From Vermamoeba vermiformis (taxonomy: Eukaryota; Tubulinea; Echinamoebida), in contig JBEWZL010000127.1 of NCBI GenBank assembly GCA_045837725.1, positions 1 through 64,000 on the forward strand: a stretch of DNA of 64,000 nt, read 5' to 3'. The translations under genes and the position numbers were made by a program. The notes under the pieces were generated by a model. The model saw only the letters and a list, made by a program, of their open reading frames with translations. It had not been told where the DNA came from and made no database searches. Shown piece by piece: positions 13,767-24,236 of this stretch; position 1 is the stretch's first letter; each line of letters begins with the position of its first letter.

Positions 13767-16700
13767 CTAATTGAGAGTGCCGCGACACTTGGCGCTGGAG
13801 CACGAGCACGGAATCTTGTACTCTTCGGGCTCAATCGGGAACTTGTAGTCGTAGGTGATCTCTTCGCCGACTGCAATGTCGCGCTTGGAGTAGATGACAA
13901 TCTTCTTCTGCTGCTCCACGCTGATGATCTGCGCATAACAGTTGGGCTGAGTGGAAGAGGTTAGTGAACTGCTATTGTCACACACATATATATGCCAGTA
14001 CGTACATCGCAGCAATGATTGATGAATCGCGCGAGATTGCCCTTCATGGTGGCATCAATGATCCAATTGTCGTCGATGCGGAACATGTAGCTCGAGCCAA
14101 TGCCAATCGCTTCGTAACGCTTCTCACGCTCATCAGCGACCTTCTGCCGAATGATCTCGCCAATGTACTCGATCACCATGTCGTCCGCTTGAATGGGCTC
14201 CAGTGCAAACAGACCCCAGTCGTGAATGCCGCTCTTGTCGAAGGTGAGCAGCTTCTTGCGCGTCTTGAGCAGATTGAACTTCATCAACTCGCTCGTGTCT
14301 TTGCTGCCACCCATCATGGCCTGCTGTCCCAGTGACGACAGCAAGTGGCGGTGATTGATGCGCGTGTCGCGGCCAGTCGAGACTGCGCGTTGACCGAGGA
14401 TCTCTTTGTCGTCGTCGAGCACGCGTGATCGTCGTTCAGGAATGTAGCGCACTTTCTCCGCACGACTCTGCTTGTAGTAGCCTTCAGTGCGCGCACTGCC
14501 CGTCACGTGGGGGCTGATCACTGGCACGGGTTCGGGCACGTGACTTGGTTCCGTGACAGGTGCCACCACTAGCTCGACCTCCGTGTCATGCACGTGCTCA
14601 ATCACGTGCTCCTCAGTGTGACGTGTCAACATCATCGCCGCGAGTCGATCACGTGCCACTTGCGCGTAGTACTCGTCCTCGTTCTCCAGCACCGGATCGA
14701 TCTCCGTCGCTTGAAGTTTCTTTAATTGGTGACGGTGTCGCTCCTCTGCTGGCACTGTTGTCGCACTCGTCGTCGGATATTTGCGCGGTCGTCCTCGGCC
14801 TCGCTTGGTGGTCTCCTCGTCACGTGATTTGACCACATCTGTCACGTGCTCGTGTGTCACGTGGTACTCGTCGTGCTGGCGTCGTTTGCGTTCTTTTTTG
14901 GTTCGTTTGCGCGGGCGATCTATTAATAGATCATCGTCCTCCAGCAAGTCCGAGGACTCCTCTGACATCACGTGACTTGAAATTTCATCGTCGTAGCTGT
15001 CGCGCTTGCGTTTCTTGCTCGGCGAACTGCTCGCTGACACGACTGGCTCGGGCTCGGCTTTGACAGGCTCGGAAATTTCCATTTTTGTCGGCGACTGTTT
15101 TGGCTTCTTGTTCAGCCTGGGCACGCCCGAGAGTGTGATGGGTCTATTTTTAGCAGCAATCTCGACCACGTTCTGCACCTGTTTCTCCTGCTTGATCACC
15201 TCCATCGCCTCGCGCTTGACGAGATCTTCTTCCGCATTCTAAAAATAGCACCGTTAGTGGAGTACGCAACAGGCAGTTCTATATTTAGACTCACGCGCTT
15301 GGAGAGGTGGCTCTTGATGAATGCCTCCACAAAGTGTCCCACGGTGTTCTCGATCACCATGCGGTGCACTTGTTGCCACGTGCTCGTTTTGAGATCTCGC
15401 AGCAGGAGATTCAGCACTTGACGCTCATCGAGTTCCGCGCTATTTTTAGATTCAATCTTTGCAGAGCTATCGTTGTGGCCATTGGCACTCGTGTCCTCAT
15501 CGCGCGGTCTATATTTAGACTTGTGCTCGGCGCTGTGCGGAGGTCGTCTTTCCTTTTCTGGAATTAACTTGTAGCAGCGCGACACTTTGTAGCCGTGGTT
15601 CATGAACGCCATGGCTTGATCACGTGCCTCGGAGGTCAGAAACGCAATGTACCACGCGTGCTGTTCTAAAAATAGAACCACTGGCTCGAACGGTTCGATT
15701 AATTTGAACACATCACGTGCTTGGTATTCGTCCAAATTAGGCAATATCAGCGCTGGTACGGGACTCGTCAAGGTCGGCAACAGTGTTTGCAGTTGTTCGC
15801 GCGACCGATAATGACGGGGTGGCAGAGGTCTGCGGGGAGGTGCGGAATAACTCGGATAATGGGGTGGTGGCACGTGATAGGGTACTGGGGGCGGACGTGG
15901 CACGTGACTGTGTGCTTTGACCACGTGATCGTCATCGATCTCCATGTCATCGTCGTCGTGTCCTCCGCTCATCTCGCTGGGTGCGGAGATACTCGGGGGT
16001 GGTGGCACGGGCACGTGATTGTACGGCATGTCCCAGCCATAATTGGGCACTACCATATTAGGCAATGGCGCTGGAGGTGGGTACGACTGCATGACATCGA
16101 GGGCCCATGGTGGCACTGTGAGATTGCCACGTGATTGCGCATTGACAGGTGTCACAGTGCCACCCTTGCGCGGATCGAGCACGTGATCGCTGGCATTGGT
16201 CCAGGTGCCATCGCCGAGACTGAGCAGCGAGGATGCCACCATGACGCCGTTCACTTGATAACTCCGCGCGCCAATCAGTTCGTTGCGCTGTTGGTACCAC
16301 CGCACGTGCCAGTTGCCACCTTGCAGCGGCGTGAACAGCTCGTCGTCTGCAATGAGCACTGCGCGGGGATGGATCTTTGCAGCCCAATCATCCAGGGCAG
16401 GGAACTCGCTGCGCGTCAGTGATTGGCTGACAGGTCGCGGTGGAGGTGTCGGAGTGACACTTTGACTTTTTTGGACTGCCACTGGTTCGGGCACGTGACT
16501 CGGCACTGCCTCGCGCGGTCTGATTGGCACTGGTTCATGAACGCGCTGCCTGTCACGTGATCGACTGCGACTGCGGCGCGGACTGCGATGAGAATTGCCA
16601 TATTTGGGCATGTACTCGGTGCGATACCGCTCACGTGATCGACTGCGGTCGTTTGAACGACGTCCAGACCTGTCACGTGATCGACTGCGCCGTGGTCTAT

Positions 16701-17137
16701 AATTAGCGCTGTAATTGGCTCCGTGGTGGCGCGGTCGATCGCGCTGTTCGTAGTACCGCTCGGGGGGTCTGTCGTAGTGTCTGTAGATACATTAATATTC
16801 TGCTTCATCATTGCATGTACTGCAGTGATAAAGTGATGTTCAACTGACCTGCGCGCGTAGTGATCGTGATCTGGTCGACGATTGTAAGAAGAAGAATAAT
16901 TTGGTCTTCGTTGAGTATCTTCGGGTTGATCTACAATACGAGGTAATTAATATAGTAAAGAATTAATTATTAATGAGGAAAGTGAATTAATTTTCATTTT
17001 CAAATTGGCGCGATCTGTCGAAAGTACTAGAATTCAGAGTTAATCATTCTAATACACATGTATCATAAATACATGACATAATTTAGTAATAGCTAATTAC
17101 CAACAATAGCTCCCTCTTCTTCGGCTGAATCTGCCAT
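13767..17137 (-). CDS. SET1: SET1-type histone H3 lysine-4 methyltransferase (COMPASS catalytic subunit)
   Basis: Exons 17137-17101, 16930-16849, 16780-15295, 15238-14006 and 13946-13767 give 1005 residues in continuous phase. Order: an Arg/Ser/Tyr-rich start ([18 protein letters not shown]), a conserved block [19 protein letters not shown], a degenerate RRM-like fold ([31 protein letters not shown]), a charged low-complexity middle, an N-SET segment ([30 protein letters not shown]), the SET domain ([58 protein letters not shown]) and a post-SET Cys cluster ([13 protein letters not shown]). It should place H3K4 methylation at active genes. The usual NHSC is NHCC here. The linker is saturated with CACGTG words. 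Confidence 0.93.
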
Positions 17138-18168
17138 GTCTAGATCCGATCCACCAACAATCAATAATTATACAGGACAATTTTGTGGTGTTGATCCTGG
17201 GGTTTGTGAATAAGAATAACAACTTTGCCGCTGCCATCGTCGCGGAAATTTCTGTGTTGGCCGAGAATTCTAAAATTTTTCGGATTAGATCGTGAACGAA
17301 AGCAGACTGATCAGGAAACAAGATGTCACCGAACAAACCTGGCCTAACGGGCAGAGTAATAGTGCATATGAAGACAAAATAAGGAGATGAACAGCCGGTT
17401 ATCGTCAATTGAACCTGCACGTCTAAGGGGACAGCCAGGCCAAGTGGCTGGCCAAGCCTTTGCTGCACTCATCATAGGGCAAGGTTGTGTTGCCCTTTCT
17501 CTAGTAGTTGCTGTGTTGGGCCTTGATAACCTTGATTTGGTGGGCCTACATCCCTCTTGAGCACCGAGACTACATTTCCAAGTTGCTGGTAAATGATTTT
17601 GGGTAAACTACAAGACCTACTGCACCACCACCAAGGTTAATAGTGTTCGGTGAGAAAAGAAAGAGAGGCAACAGCCAAGTAAAGCTCAACATCCCTGTGC
17701 AACCAATGTTCAGAAGCCCTGCTAGAGCCAGGAGAACTTGACTACAATCTCCTCCAGGTGAATTTCTATACCTGTGCAGAAGGGAGGTTGTCCTGCACAT
17801 GGTGAGCAAGGTGTCCGTCCATGGTCAGGGTGTCTGTCCATGGACAGGGTGTCCACCGTGTATGGGGCATCCACCGACCTTAGTAATTCACCAATTCAAA
17901 TGCACCTTGCTTCAGTGTGTAGAACATGAATATAATATGGGTGGTTTTTGCTTTCTGGTGGCTGAGGAGTGCTGTAGAACGGAGAGTAGGAGGGGATGAA
18001 GTTGCCATACATTGGTGATTTCAGCAAACCCCATTTAAGTACTAGCACAGAGATTAACCACCCGTACAAAGATTGATTATGAATTTTCTGGCCATTTTGT
18101 TGCTTACATATGAAGAACTCCAATTGAATTTAGTTGCAAAAAAAGTGTTACTTTTAAGGAACCAACCC

Positions 18169-18390
18169 GGGGGACGGCGGGGCCGAATTGGCCAGGGTGG
18201 CCAGTTTGGTCAGCCACCCAGATTTTTTCTAAGTCCAATAAATAAAAATCCATGGGGGGACGGCCGGGCCGAATGGTGCAGTAATAGTATACTAATGCCT
18301 CATATGTACAGACGCACCAGTTGGTGCCTTGTACCATACCTACATACCTGGCCGGCCACACTGGCCAACTTGGCCTGGCCGACCTCCCAT
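18169..18390. repeat. GGCC-rich inverted and direct repeat B
   Basis: Block 18171-18215 pairs with the reverse complement of 18346-18388 through a 22-base core containing TTGGCCAG and GTGGCC with about three mismatches. Block 18169-18191 also recurs directly at 18255-18276 (GGGGACGGC then GGGCCGAAT). Transcribed, the segment could fold into a hairpin with a loop of about 130 bases. Confidence 0.65.
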
Positions 18391-18631
18391 GCATCAATAG
18401 TTCTGTATAGAACTTGGTGTATTTTCAATTCATTACAGATTTTGTAGTGCTGAAAGGGTGTGCATCTCAACTTTTTTGTATCGGGTTTGATTTGAGTGCA
18501 CGCATAGATTTGAAAGCTGCTTCATAGTTATTGAAAATGTAAACATTTGGAGCCAAGTGCAGAAGTAAGTTCTGTGATAAGTCTACTTTTTCCAGCTCCT
18601 TTAGAAGTTGTCCAAGACTATTGGATACACT

Positions 18632-18715
18632 GGTTATAGCAGAAACATATCAATAATACAAAATCTATACACCGGTTATAGCAGAAACATATCAATAATT
18701 CAAAATCTATACACT
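18632..18715. repeat. Two-copy 42-base tandem repeat
   Basis: The unit beginning GGTTATAGCAGAAACATATC occurs twice head to tail, at 18632-18673 and 18674-18715. The copies differ at only one or two positions, so the duplication is recent compared with the more degraded repeats around it. Confidence 0.85.
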
Positions 18716-19025
18716 GTCAAGAAAACCTAAGGTCAGCGGACGCCCCGTCCACGGTGGACACCCTGCCCATGGTGGACATCCAGCTCACATATGCTAGCTC
18801 CAAGAGCTTGCTGGCCAAAGAAAAAACATAAATCTACTTAGAACTAGTCATTTTTATGTGCATCACCCAGGCTCTGGTGTTAGCAGCAAAAAGAAAAAAA
18901 TAAAGAATGGAACTTATCTCTGGTGCTGGGTTCTTTAAATATAGCCTCCATAACTTGCCCAATGCAGCATAATGCACAGCAGACCTTGCATCCAGATGCT
19001 AATGGACCCCTAGATCTGCCTCCAT

Positions 19026-19272
19026 GGGATGGCCAATCCTGTGTGGATGACTAGACAGCCAGGGTGAGATGCCAGCCCGGCTAAGTTATCCAGCCTGGAC
19101 AGTAATAACTCGGCGAATCGTAATACTATGTTCTTAATTGCATGAATCTTTGTTACTCAAATTGAATGCATTAGGTCACCCAAAGCAAAAGAAGTTCGTT
19201 GCAAACCCTCCATATACTTTTCTGCTGGCTGGACATCTCAGCCATGTCATCCACACTGGATTGGCCATCCTC
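19026..19272. repeat. Imperfect inverted repeat C
   Basis: Arm 19026-19079 pairs with the reverse complement of 19222-19272. Shared words are GGATTGGCCATCC, TCATCCACAC and GGCATCTCA-type segments, separated by small gaps. The loop is about 140 bases. Confidence 0.65.
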
Positions 19273-19378
19273 CAACACTACTGGCCATTCTGTTCATATT
19301 GAGCAGAACAACCCCAGAAGCTTCCATAATTACTTAATTTGAACAAAGCAGTTATTTACATCCATCTATTTACAGCAT

Positions 19379-21060
19379 TTACAACGTTTTGTGCTGGAAT
19401 TTGAGCGAAACAAACCAAGCAAAGAGCGTGAACAACGCGCTGGGAATGAATATGAAGTCAAACCAGCGGTGATAGAAGTTGAAGTGAATGTTGCTCAACA
19501 GCTCCGTGATGATGGTGCGGTACTGCAGCGGCAGTGACATGCGCATCAAGAGCACGGAGGACACAAAGTACATGCCCTGCACGTGACTCATCATCAGTGC
19601 AATCCACACCGCGCTGTCGTGCGAGGAGTACTCGTTGAAGATCTTCATCAGCTGCTTCAAGAAGCCGCGGATCGAGGTGGCAATCATAATGCCGATCATG
19701 CAGAACGAGATGGACTGCGACCAGAACTGCACGTCAATGTTGATGTGCAACAGACCGAGGGCAATGCGCAGTCCGAGCGTGACTGGATCGTGCTTGATGA
19801 TCCGATCGAACACAATGTTGATCGTTGCCTAAATGCGGTAAGTGCGCTGTCGCTGAACGTTGTAGTGGCCCTTACCATAAATAGCTTGTACAGACAGTAG
19901 CCCGAGAAGAAATAGCCCAAAAAGTTGTAAAACTTGCCTAATATGGTGCGACTGAATTTGATGCGATCTTGTTCCATCTTCAACTCGCTCATTTCTAAAA
20001 ATAGCTCGCGATTGAACTCTTCGAGCGATGAAATTTCGTGTTTGAGCGAGGTCTCAGTGATCACGTGCTCGTGCTGCGCGGTCGAGGGCTGCATCCACTG
20101 CTTGAGCGCGCCGAGGCCCCAGCCCTGCAGAGGAGTATTAGTATATATTGATTATACTTCTATTCGACATTCATATGGCGCCAGTACATCACATATGCCA
20201 GTCACTCCATGACTACTACGACTGGATCCAACACCTACCGCGCTGTTCACGATCTGGTCCTCGCGGTCAGTGACTTGACTCGCTCGTCCTGCGCGCAACA
20301 ACAACAACTTGCGCTTCTTGAGCAGTATCTTATCTGCACCTTGTTGTATTTGGCGCTCTAGTGTCGCAACATCTTGGTCTGAGATCTTGCGCAAGAAGTA
20401 CGAGATGTAGAGGAACGGAAAGTTGACGGCACCGTAGCCAGACAAGAAGGCCATGACAGTGACGCCTATGATGCCTATTCTGCTGATGAATACGTTGATG
20501 ATGCGCGTGTCCCAGCTGAGCGGCGTGCTGGGCTGCATCTCGCCCTCGAGTTGTACGGGCAAGGGCTCGCCAATGCGCCACATCAAGTACATGAAGCCGA
20601 GCTGCAACACTGCGCATAGTGTGCCCAATCGGCGCACATTGGTGATCTTCAAGTAGTTCTTGAGTACCATGTAGATCTCGTAGCAGGGTAAGATGCCGAC
20701 CAGCAACACCACGGCGCACAAGAAATCTATCTTCCACATCACCCATCGCGTGCTGCAATAGCAAGGTGTTAGTTGAAAGTACTATATGGAGTTGATGGCA
20801 GTAAATATTGAAAATAAATTAACAATTAATTCAAATAAATTCGTGCAGCCTTACTCGCGGTTCAATACATCGACAATTTCAAAGATGATGAGTTCAAACA
20901 TCGAGCAAGACACCATAAATGTCGCTGAGAATAAGAGCTGTGGTTTCTTCGAGGAGATGTCATAATCGCGCAAGAGCAGTCGCTGAAAGAAATAATTTCC
21001 AAATAAGAAGAACCCTGCGGAGGTGATGCCGAGCAAGAGCAGATCTGAGAGCAGTGTCAT
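19379..21060 (-). CDS. GPR89: Golgi pH regulator (GPHR/GPR89 family) membrane protein
   Basis: Exons 21060-20855, 20752-20239, 20124-19876 and 19828-19379 give 472 residues, against about 455 in animals. About nine membrane spans are visible. Family segments include SRIGIIGVTVMAFLSGYGAV, ISYFLRKISDQDVATLERQI, a coiled central loop (LEEFNRELFLEMSEL), KFYNFLGYFFSGYCLYKLFM-type spans, MATINIVFDR, SISFCMIGIMIATSIRGFL and QYRTIITELL followed by FNFYHRWFD. In animals it is a Golgi anion channel needed for lumen acidification; plant homologues were described as G-protein-coupled-receptor-like proteins. The location in the Golgi is inferred from the family. Confidence 0.95.
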
Positions 21061-21203
21061 AATTAGTGCTGTGTTGGTCTTGTGTGCATGGTGACGTCAG
21101 ACTAACATTCTGGGAGAGTTTTTCTGGGCAGTGCAAAATAAGAGTTACCAAATTAGGAAATATCAGTTATTTACAAGCAGGGGATTACAACGACTATAGT
21201 ACA

Positions 21204-22444
21204 TTACAGCGCAGCTTCGCAGTGCGGACAGAGCAAAGCCAAGCTCAGATCTGCTCGCGCCTGTTTGTACTTGGTGAGGCACGGTTCATGAACGAGACAG
21301 TCACGTGACTGCGCGTGACACTCGCGGAGGTGATCTGCAGGGTCCGCAGCAGACTCGTAGCATATGACACTAAACAGAGGTGAGTTACAGGTGCGCACTA
21401 CAATCACGTGATCACTGACCAATGCGGGCCCTGCTCCGAGCTCGAGTGTGGCGCGTAGATCTTGGTGAGCTCGCTGGTCTGCAAATAACACAGGTCAGTA
21501 CGCACGCGACACAAAGGGGGCTGACAGCACGCACCAGCAAGGAGCGCTGATAGAGCACGGGATCGTTGGCCAGCACGCGCAGCACTTTGAGCAGCACGAA
21601 CAGCAAGTGCGTGCAGTGGATGCCACGCGATGCATTCGCGCAATTGCACGTCGGAATGTGTCCGATCTTCACCGTGTACACCGTGCCCTGGGCGAGCACG
21701 TGATAGGTGTGATCGAGTGCGCTCTCAGTCACGTGGTGCACGAGGCAGTGGCGCTGCTGTCGCGCGAGGTCAATGCGCTCCAAGAGTGCCTTGCTCGGAG
21801 CACTCCGATAGCGCGAGAGACGCTTCTCGACACCTGGCACGTGACTCGACTCACTCGAGACCTGCACTGGGACTGGCGCACTCGCAGTGACACTTGCACT
21901 CTGCGGTGTGACACGCGGTCGTTTGACACGTTGCGCGTCAGAAGTCACGTGCCGCGCCCAGTCCTCGTCGTCGTCCTCGTCCTCGGAAGAATCACGTGCG
22001 CGCTTCACACCACTCACGGACTCACTCGCGCGGGTGTGTTGCTTCAGCCACGTGACAAAGTGTGCCACTGTCAGAGGTCGCTCGTTGACACCTGTCTCGA
22101 TCACGTGACGCGTCCACTGCGCGAGATATTTGATGACGAGTGCGGTCTTGTTCTGATCACTCGTGTCGAGCTCAGCAGTGTCAGTGAGCTCAATGTGATG
22201 GTCTTCGAGCACTTGCATGAGCTGTTGCATCTCTCCCAAAAACAACTCGCGATCTGCAGCATGAACGGGGAATTAAAATTGAATTTGAGACTTTTCGACA
22301 AATACGAATATTATACTACGAGTCCTCTAATTGATAGTATAAAATAATGGCGATATTTTAAAATTATTTGCAGCACGTACCAGCAGGGGACATGGTGCGC
22401 AGTGCTGGATCTGACAACACCGTCGCGACTTGTGCAAAGTCCAT
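21204..22444 (-). CDS. SWIM zinc-finger plus RING protein (Zswim2-like ubiquitin ligase candidate)
   Basis: Exons 22444-22381, 22253-21535, 21478-21420 and 21369-21204 give 335 residues. A helical N-terminus is followed by a KR/acidic low-complexity linker, then a SWIM finger (HIPTCNCANASRGIHCTHLLFVLLKVL, listed here only by its CxC and CxH residues near positions 220-245) and a C-terminal RING-like cluster starting CVICYESA, with CLVHEPC and the last pair CPHCEAAL. SWIM plus RING occurs in MEX/Zswim2-type E3 ligases. The RING spacing is unusual and one ligand is unclear, so ligase activity is inferred. The start is 228 bases from the divergent RecA start. Confidence 0.75.
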
Positions 22445-22672
22445 GGTTAGTTGAATCGAGACTCGTATTGGTTGTGATCGATTAATCTGTGGTGCAATGT
22501 CGTCAACAGCGACACATTACTCGTTACTCCTTCTCTGCGCAGTTCTCTAGTTCTTGACCGAGCACGTGACAGCGTCAGATCTGCAAATTGGTTTTTTGTG
22601 TGAGCTCAAGGTTCATTCTCACTTTGAAATTCTAACACAACACCACCGCGCTATTAATTATACGCGTAAAAC

Positions 22673-24033
22673 ATGCTGCAGCGTGTTGTTGTAAGTGCGC
22701 TACGGCGACAAAACAGATGGGGCTCTCTAGCGCGAGAAAATCGACAAAATACAACCGCACTGCTTGCGAATATTCACATAAATAATAACAAAAATTGTCC
22801 CAATGCTGGCAGCATTAAATTATATGCCACAAGTAAGCAGATCGTAACCGTTCGGGCGTACCAGCGCTGAACTCATCAATTAATTCCAGGAAAGAAAAAA
22901 TCAACACCCGACATTAACGCAGCTGCGTCGTCAAGTTTAGACAAGTTGATCAAGCAGATCGAAGCACAGTACGGCGAAGGTACCTCATTCAGATCTCGCA
23001 TTGCGCACTGAACTGATTTGTTCCTCGCGCAGGCTCGCTGATCAAGATGGATTCAGCAGCAGGGTCCTATGACCCCACGCGCTCAGGTCCGCCAGTCAGC
23101 ACAGGGTCCTTGGCGGTGGATCACGCACTCGGCATCGGAGGACTGCCGCGCGGTCGCGTGGTGGAGATCTTTGGACCCGAATCGAGTGGCAAGACCTCGC
23201 TCGCACTCTCTACCCTCGCACAGGCCCAGAAAGCGGGTCTGAACTGCACCTTCATTGACGCCGAACACGCGCTCGATCCAAAGTGGGCGCAGACCTTGGG
23301 CGTGCAGCTCGACAAGCTACTCGTGTGTCAGCCAGACAGCGGTGAACAGGCACTGAACATTGCCGACAGTCTGATTCAGAGCGGTGAGATGCACGTGATC
23401 GTGATCGACAGTGTGGCAGCCCTGGTGCCGAAGAATGAATTGGAGGGTGAGATGGGCCAGACAGTGGTGGGCGGACAGGCGCGCATGATGAGTCAAGCAC
23501 TGCGCAAGCTCACTGCCGCACTCAACAAGTCCAGCACGCTGCTCATCTTCATCAATCAGATACGCATGAAGATTGGCGTCATGTTCGGCAATCCCGAGAC
23601 GACGAGTGGAGGGCAGGCACTCAAGTTCTACGCCTCGGTGCGACTGGATGTGCGACGTACGGGCACGGTGAAGAAGAGCAACGACGAGGCCATGGGCAGT
23701 CAGGTCAAGGTCAAGGTCGTCAAGAACAAGGTCGCTGCGCCCTTCAGAGTGGCTGAGCTCGAGATTGACTTCAAGAGCGGCATCAGCAAGAGCGGTGAAC
23801 TCGTGGATCTCGGCCTCAAAACTGGTGTATTGACGCGCCACGGTGCTTGGTATCACATCGCTAAGACGGATGAGAAGCTGGGCCAGGGACGCGACAAGGC
23901 AAAGAAACATCTCGAAGACCATCCAGAGCTCGCGGATCAGGTGTACGAAGAGATCAGAGCGGCACTGATGAGCGAGCCCTTGCCTATTGAAGAGGGCGAG
24001 GAGGTCTTGGAAGAGGAGAGTGAGACTCCTTAA
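22673..24033 (+). CDS. RECA: Mitochondrial RecA recombinase of bacterial type
   Basis: Exons 22673-22832, 22890-22979 and 23033-24033 encode 416 residues. The first ~55 residues ([17 protein letters not shown], Asn-rich after) look like a mitochondrial presequence. The core is full-length bacterial Rec[33 protein letters not shown], Walker A GPESSGKT, the [10 protein letters not shown] strand, [23 protein letters not shown] and the L2 loop start [13 protein letters not shown]. The acidic C-terminal tail is kept. It should pair homologous mtDNA strands during repair. It is distinct from nuclear Rad51 and is known in plants, Dictyostelium and some other protists. Confidence 0.95.
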
Positions 24034-24236
24034 GTGTAGTGGCAGATGTGTTAAATAAAGGAGTCACTATACTCTTTACTCTACTCTATTACTCGCACAG
24101 TTCAATTTGTACGCGATAATTCACACTGAATGTGCATCCACTGATTCTGACTTATTTCTGATGTGCACTGCTCAGTCCATTGGTAGTACCACACTTTGCA
24201 ATATAAGCACCACATTGCACTCTAAGCACCATCAAC

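Larger units (their letters stand above)
17801..18790. repeat. Imperfect inverted repeat A
   Basis: Arm 17801-17880 is the reverse complement of arm 18731-18790. The best 43 bases, around ACGGTGGACACCCTG, match at about 37 positions and most differences are transitions. The left arm is itself a degenerate 19-20 base tandem array of the unit AGGGTGTCCGTCCATGG. The arms are about 850 bases apart. Confidence 0.7.
17138..19378. repeat. Gene-free repeat island of about 2.2 kb
   Basis: No convincing gene lies here. Open frames on both strands are short and low in complexity. The stretch holds three separate imperfect inverted-repeat pairs, a 42-base tandem duplication and direct repeats of GGCC-rich blocks (listed separately). 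I see no CACGTG in it, although that word is common on both flanks. GGCCA/TGGCC and GTCCATGG words are common instead. It separates the divergently arranged start of SET1 from the stop of the GPHR gene. The features suggest inserted foldback or miniature DNA elements, but I recognise no transposase and no clear element ends or target-site duplication. Confidence 0.6.

Noticed and set aside
15721-16134. A Trp/His/Val-rich plus-strand frame of 137 codons
   Set aside because: It is the antisense of the SET1 linker; its HV-rich look comes from the CACGTG words.
17097-18447. Short frames in the repeat island on both strands
   Set aside because: They follow tandem and GGCC repeats, change frame within repeats and show no conserved motif.
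22673-24033. Bacterial contamination as the source of recA and ftsZ
   Set aside because: Both have spliceosomal introns, presequences and eukaryotic neighbours on each side.
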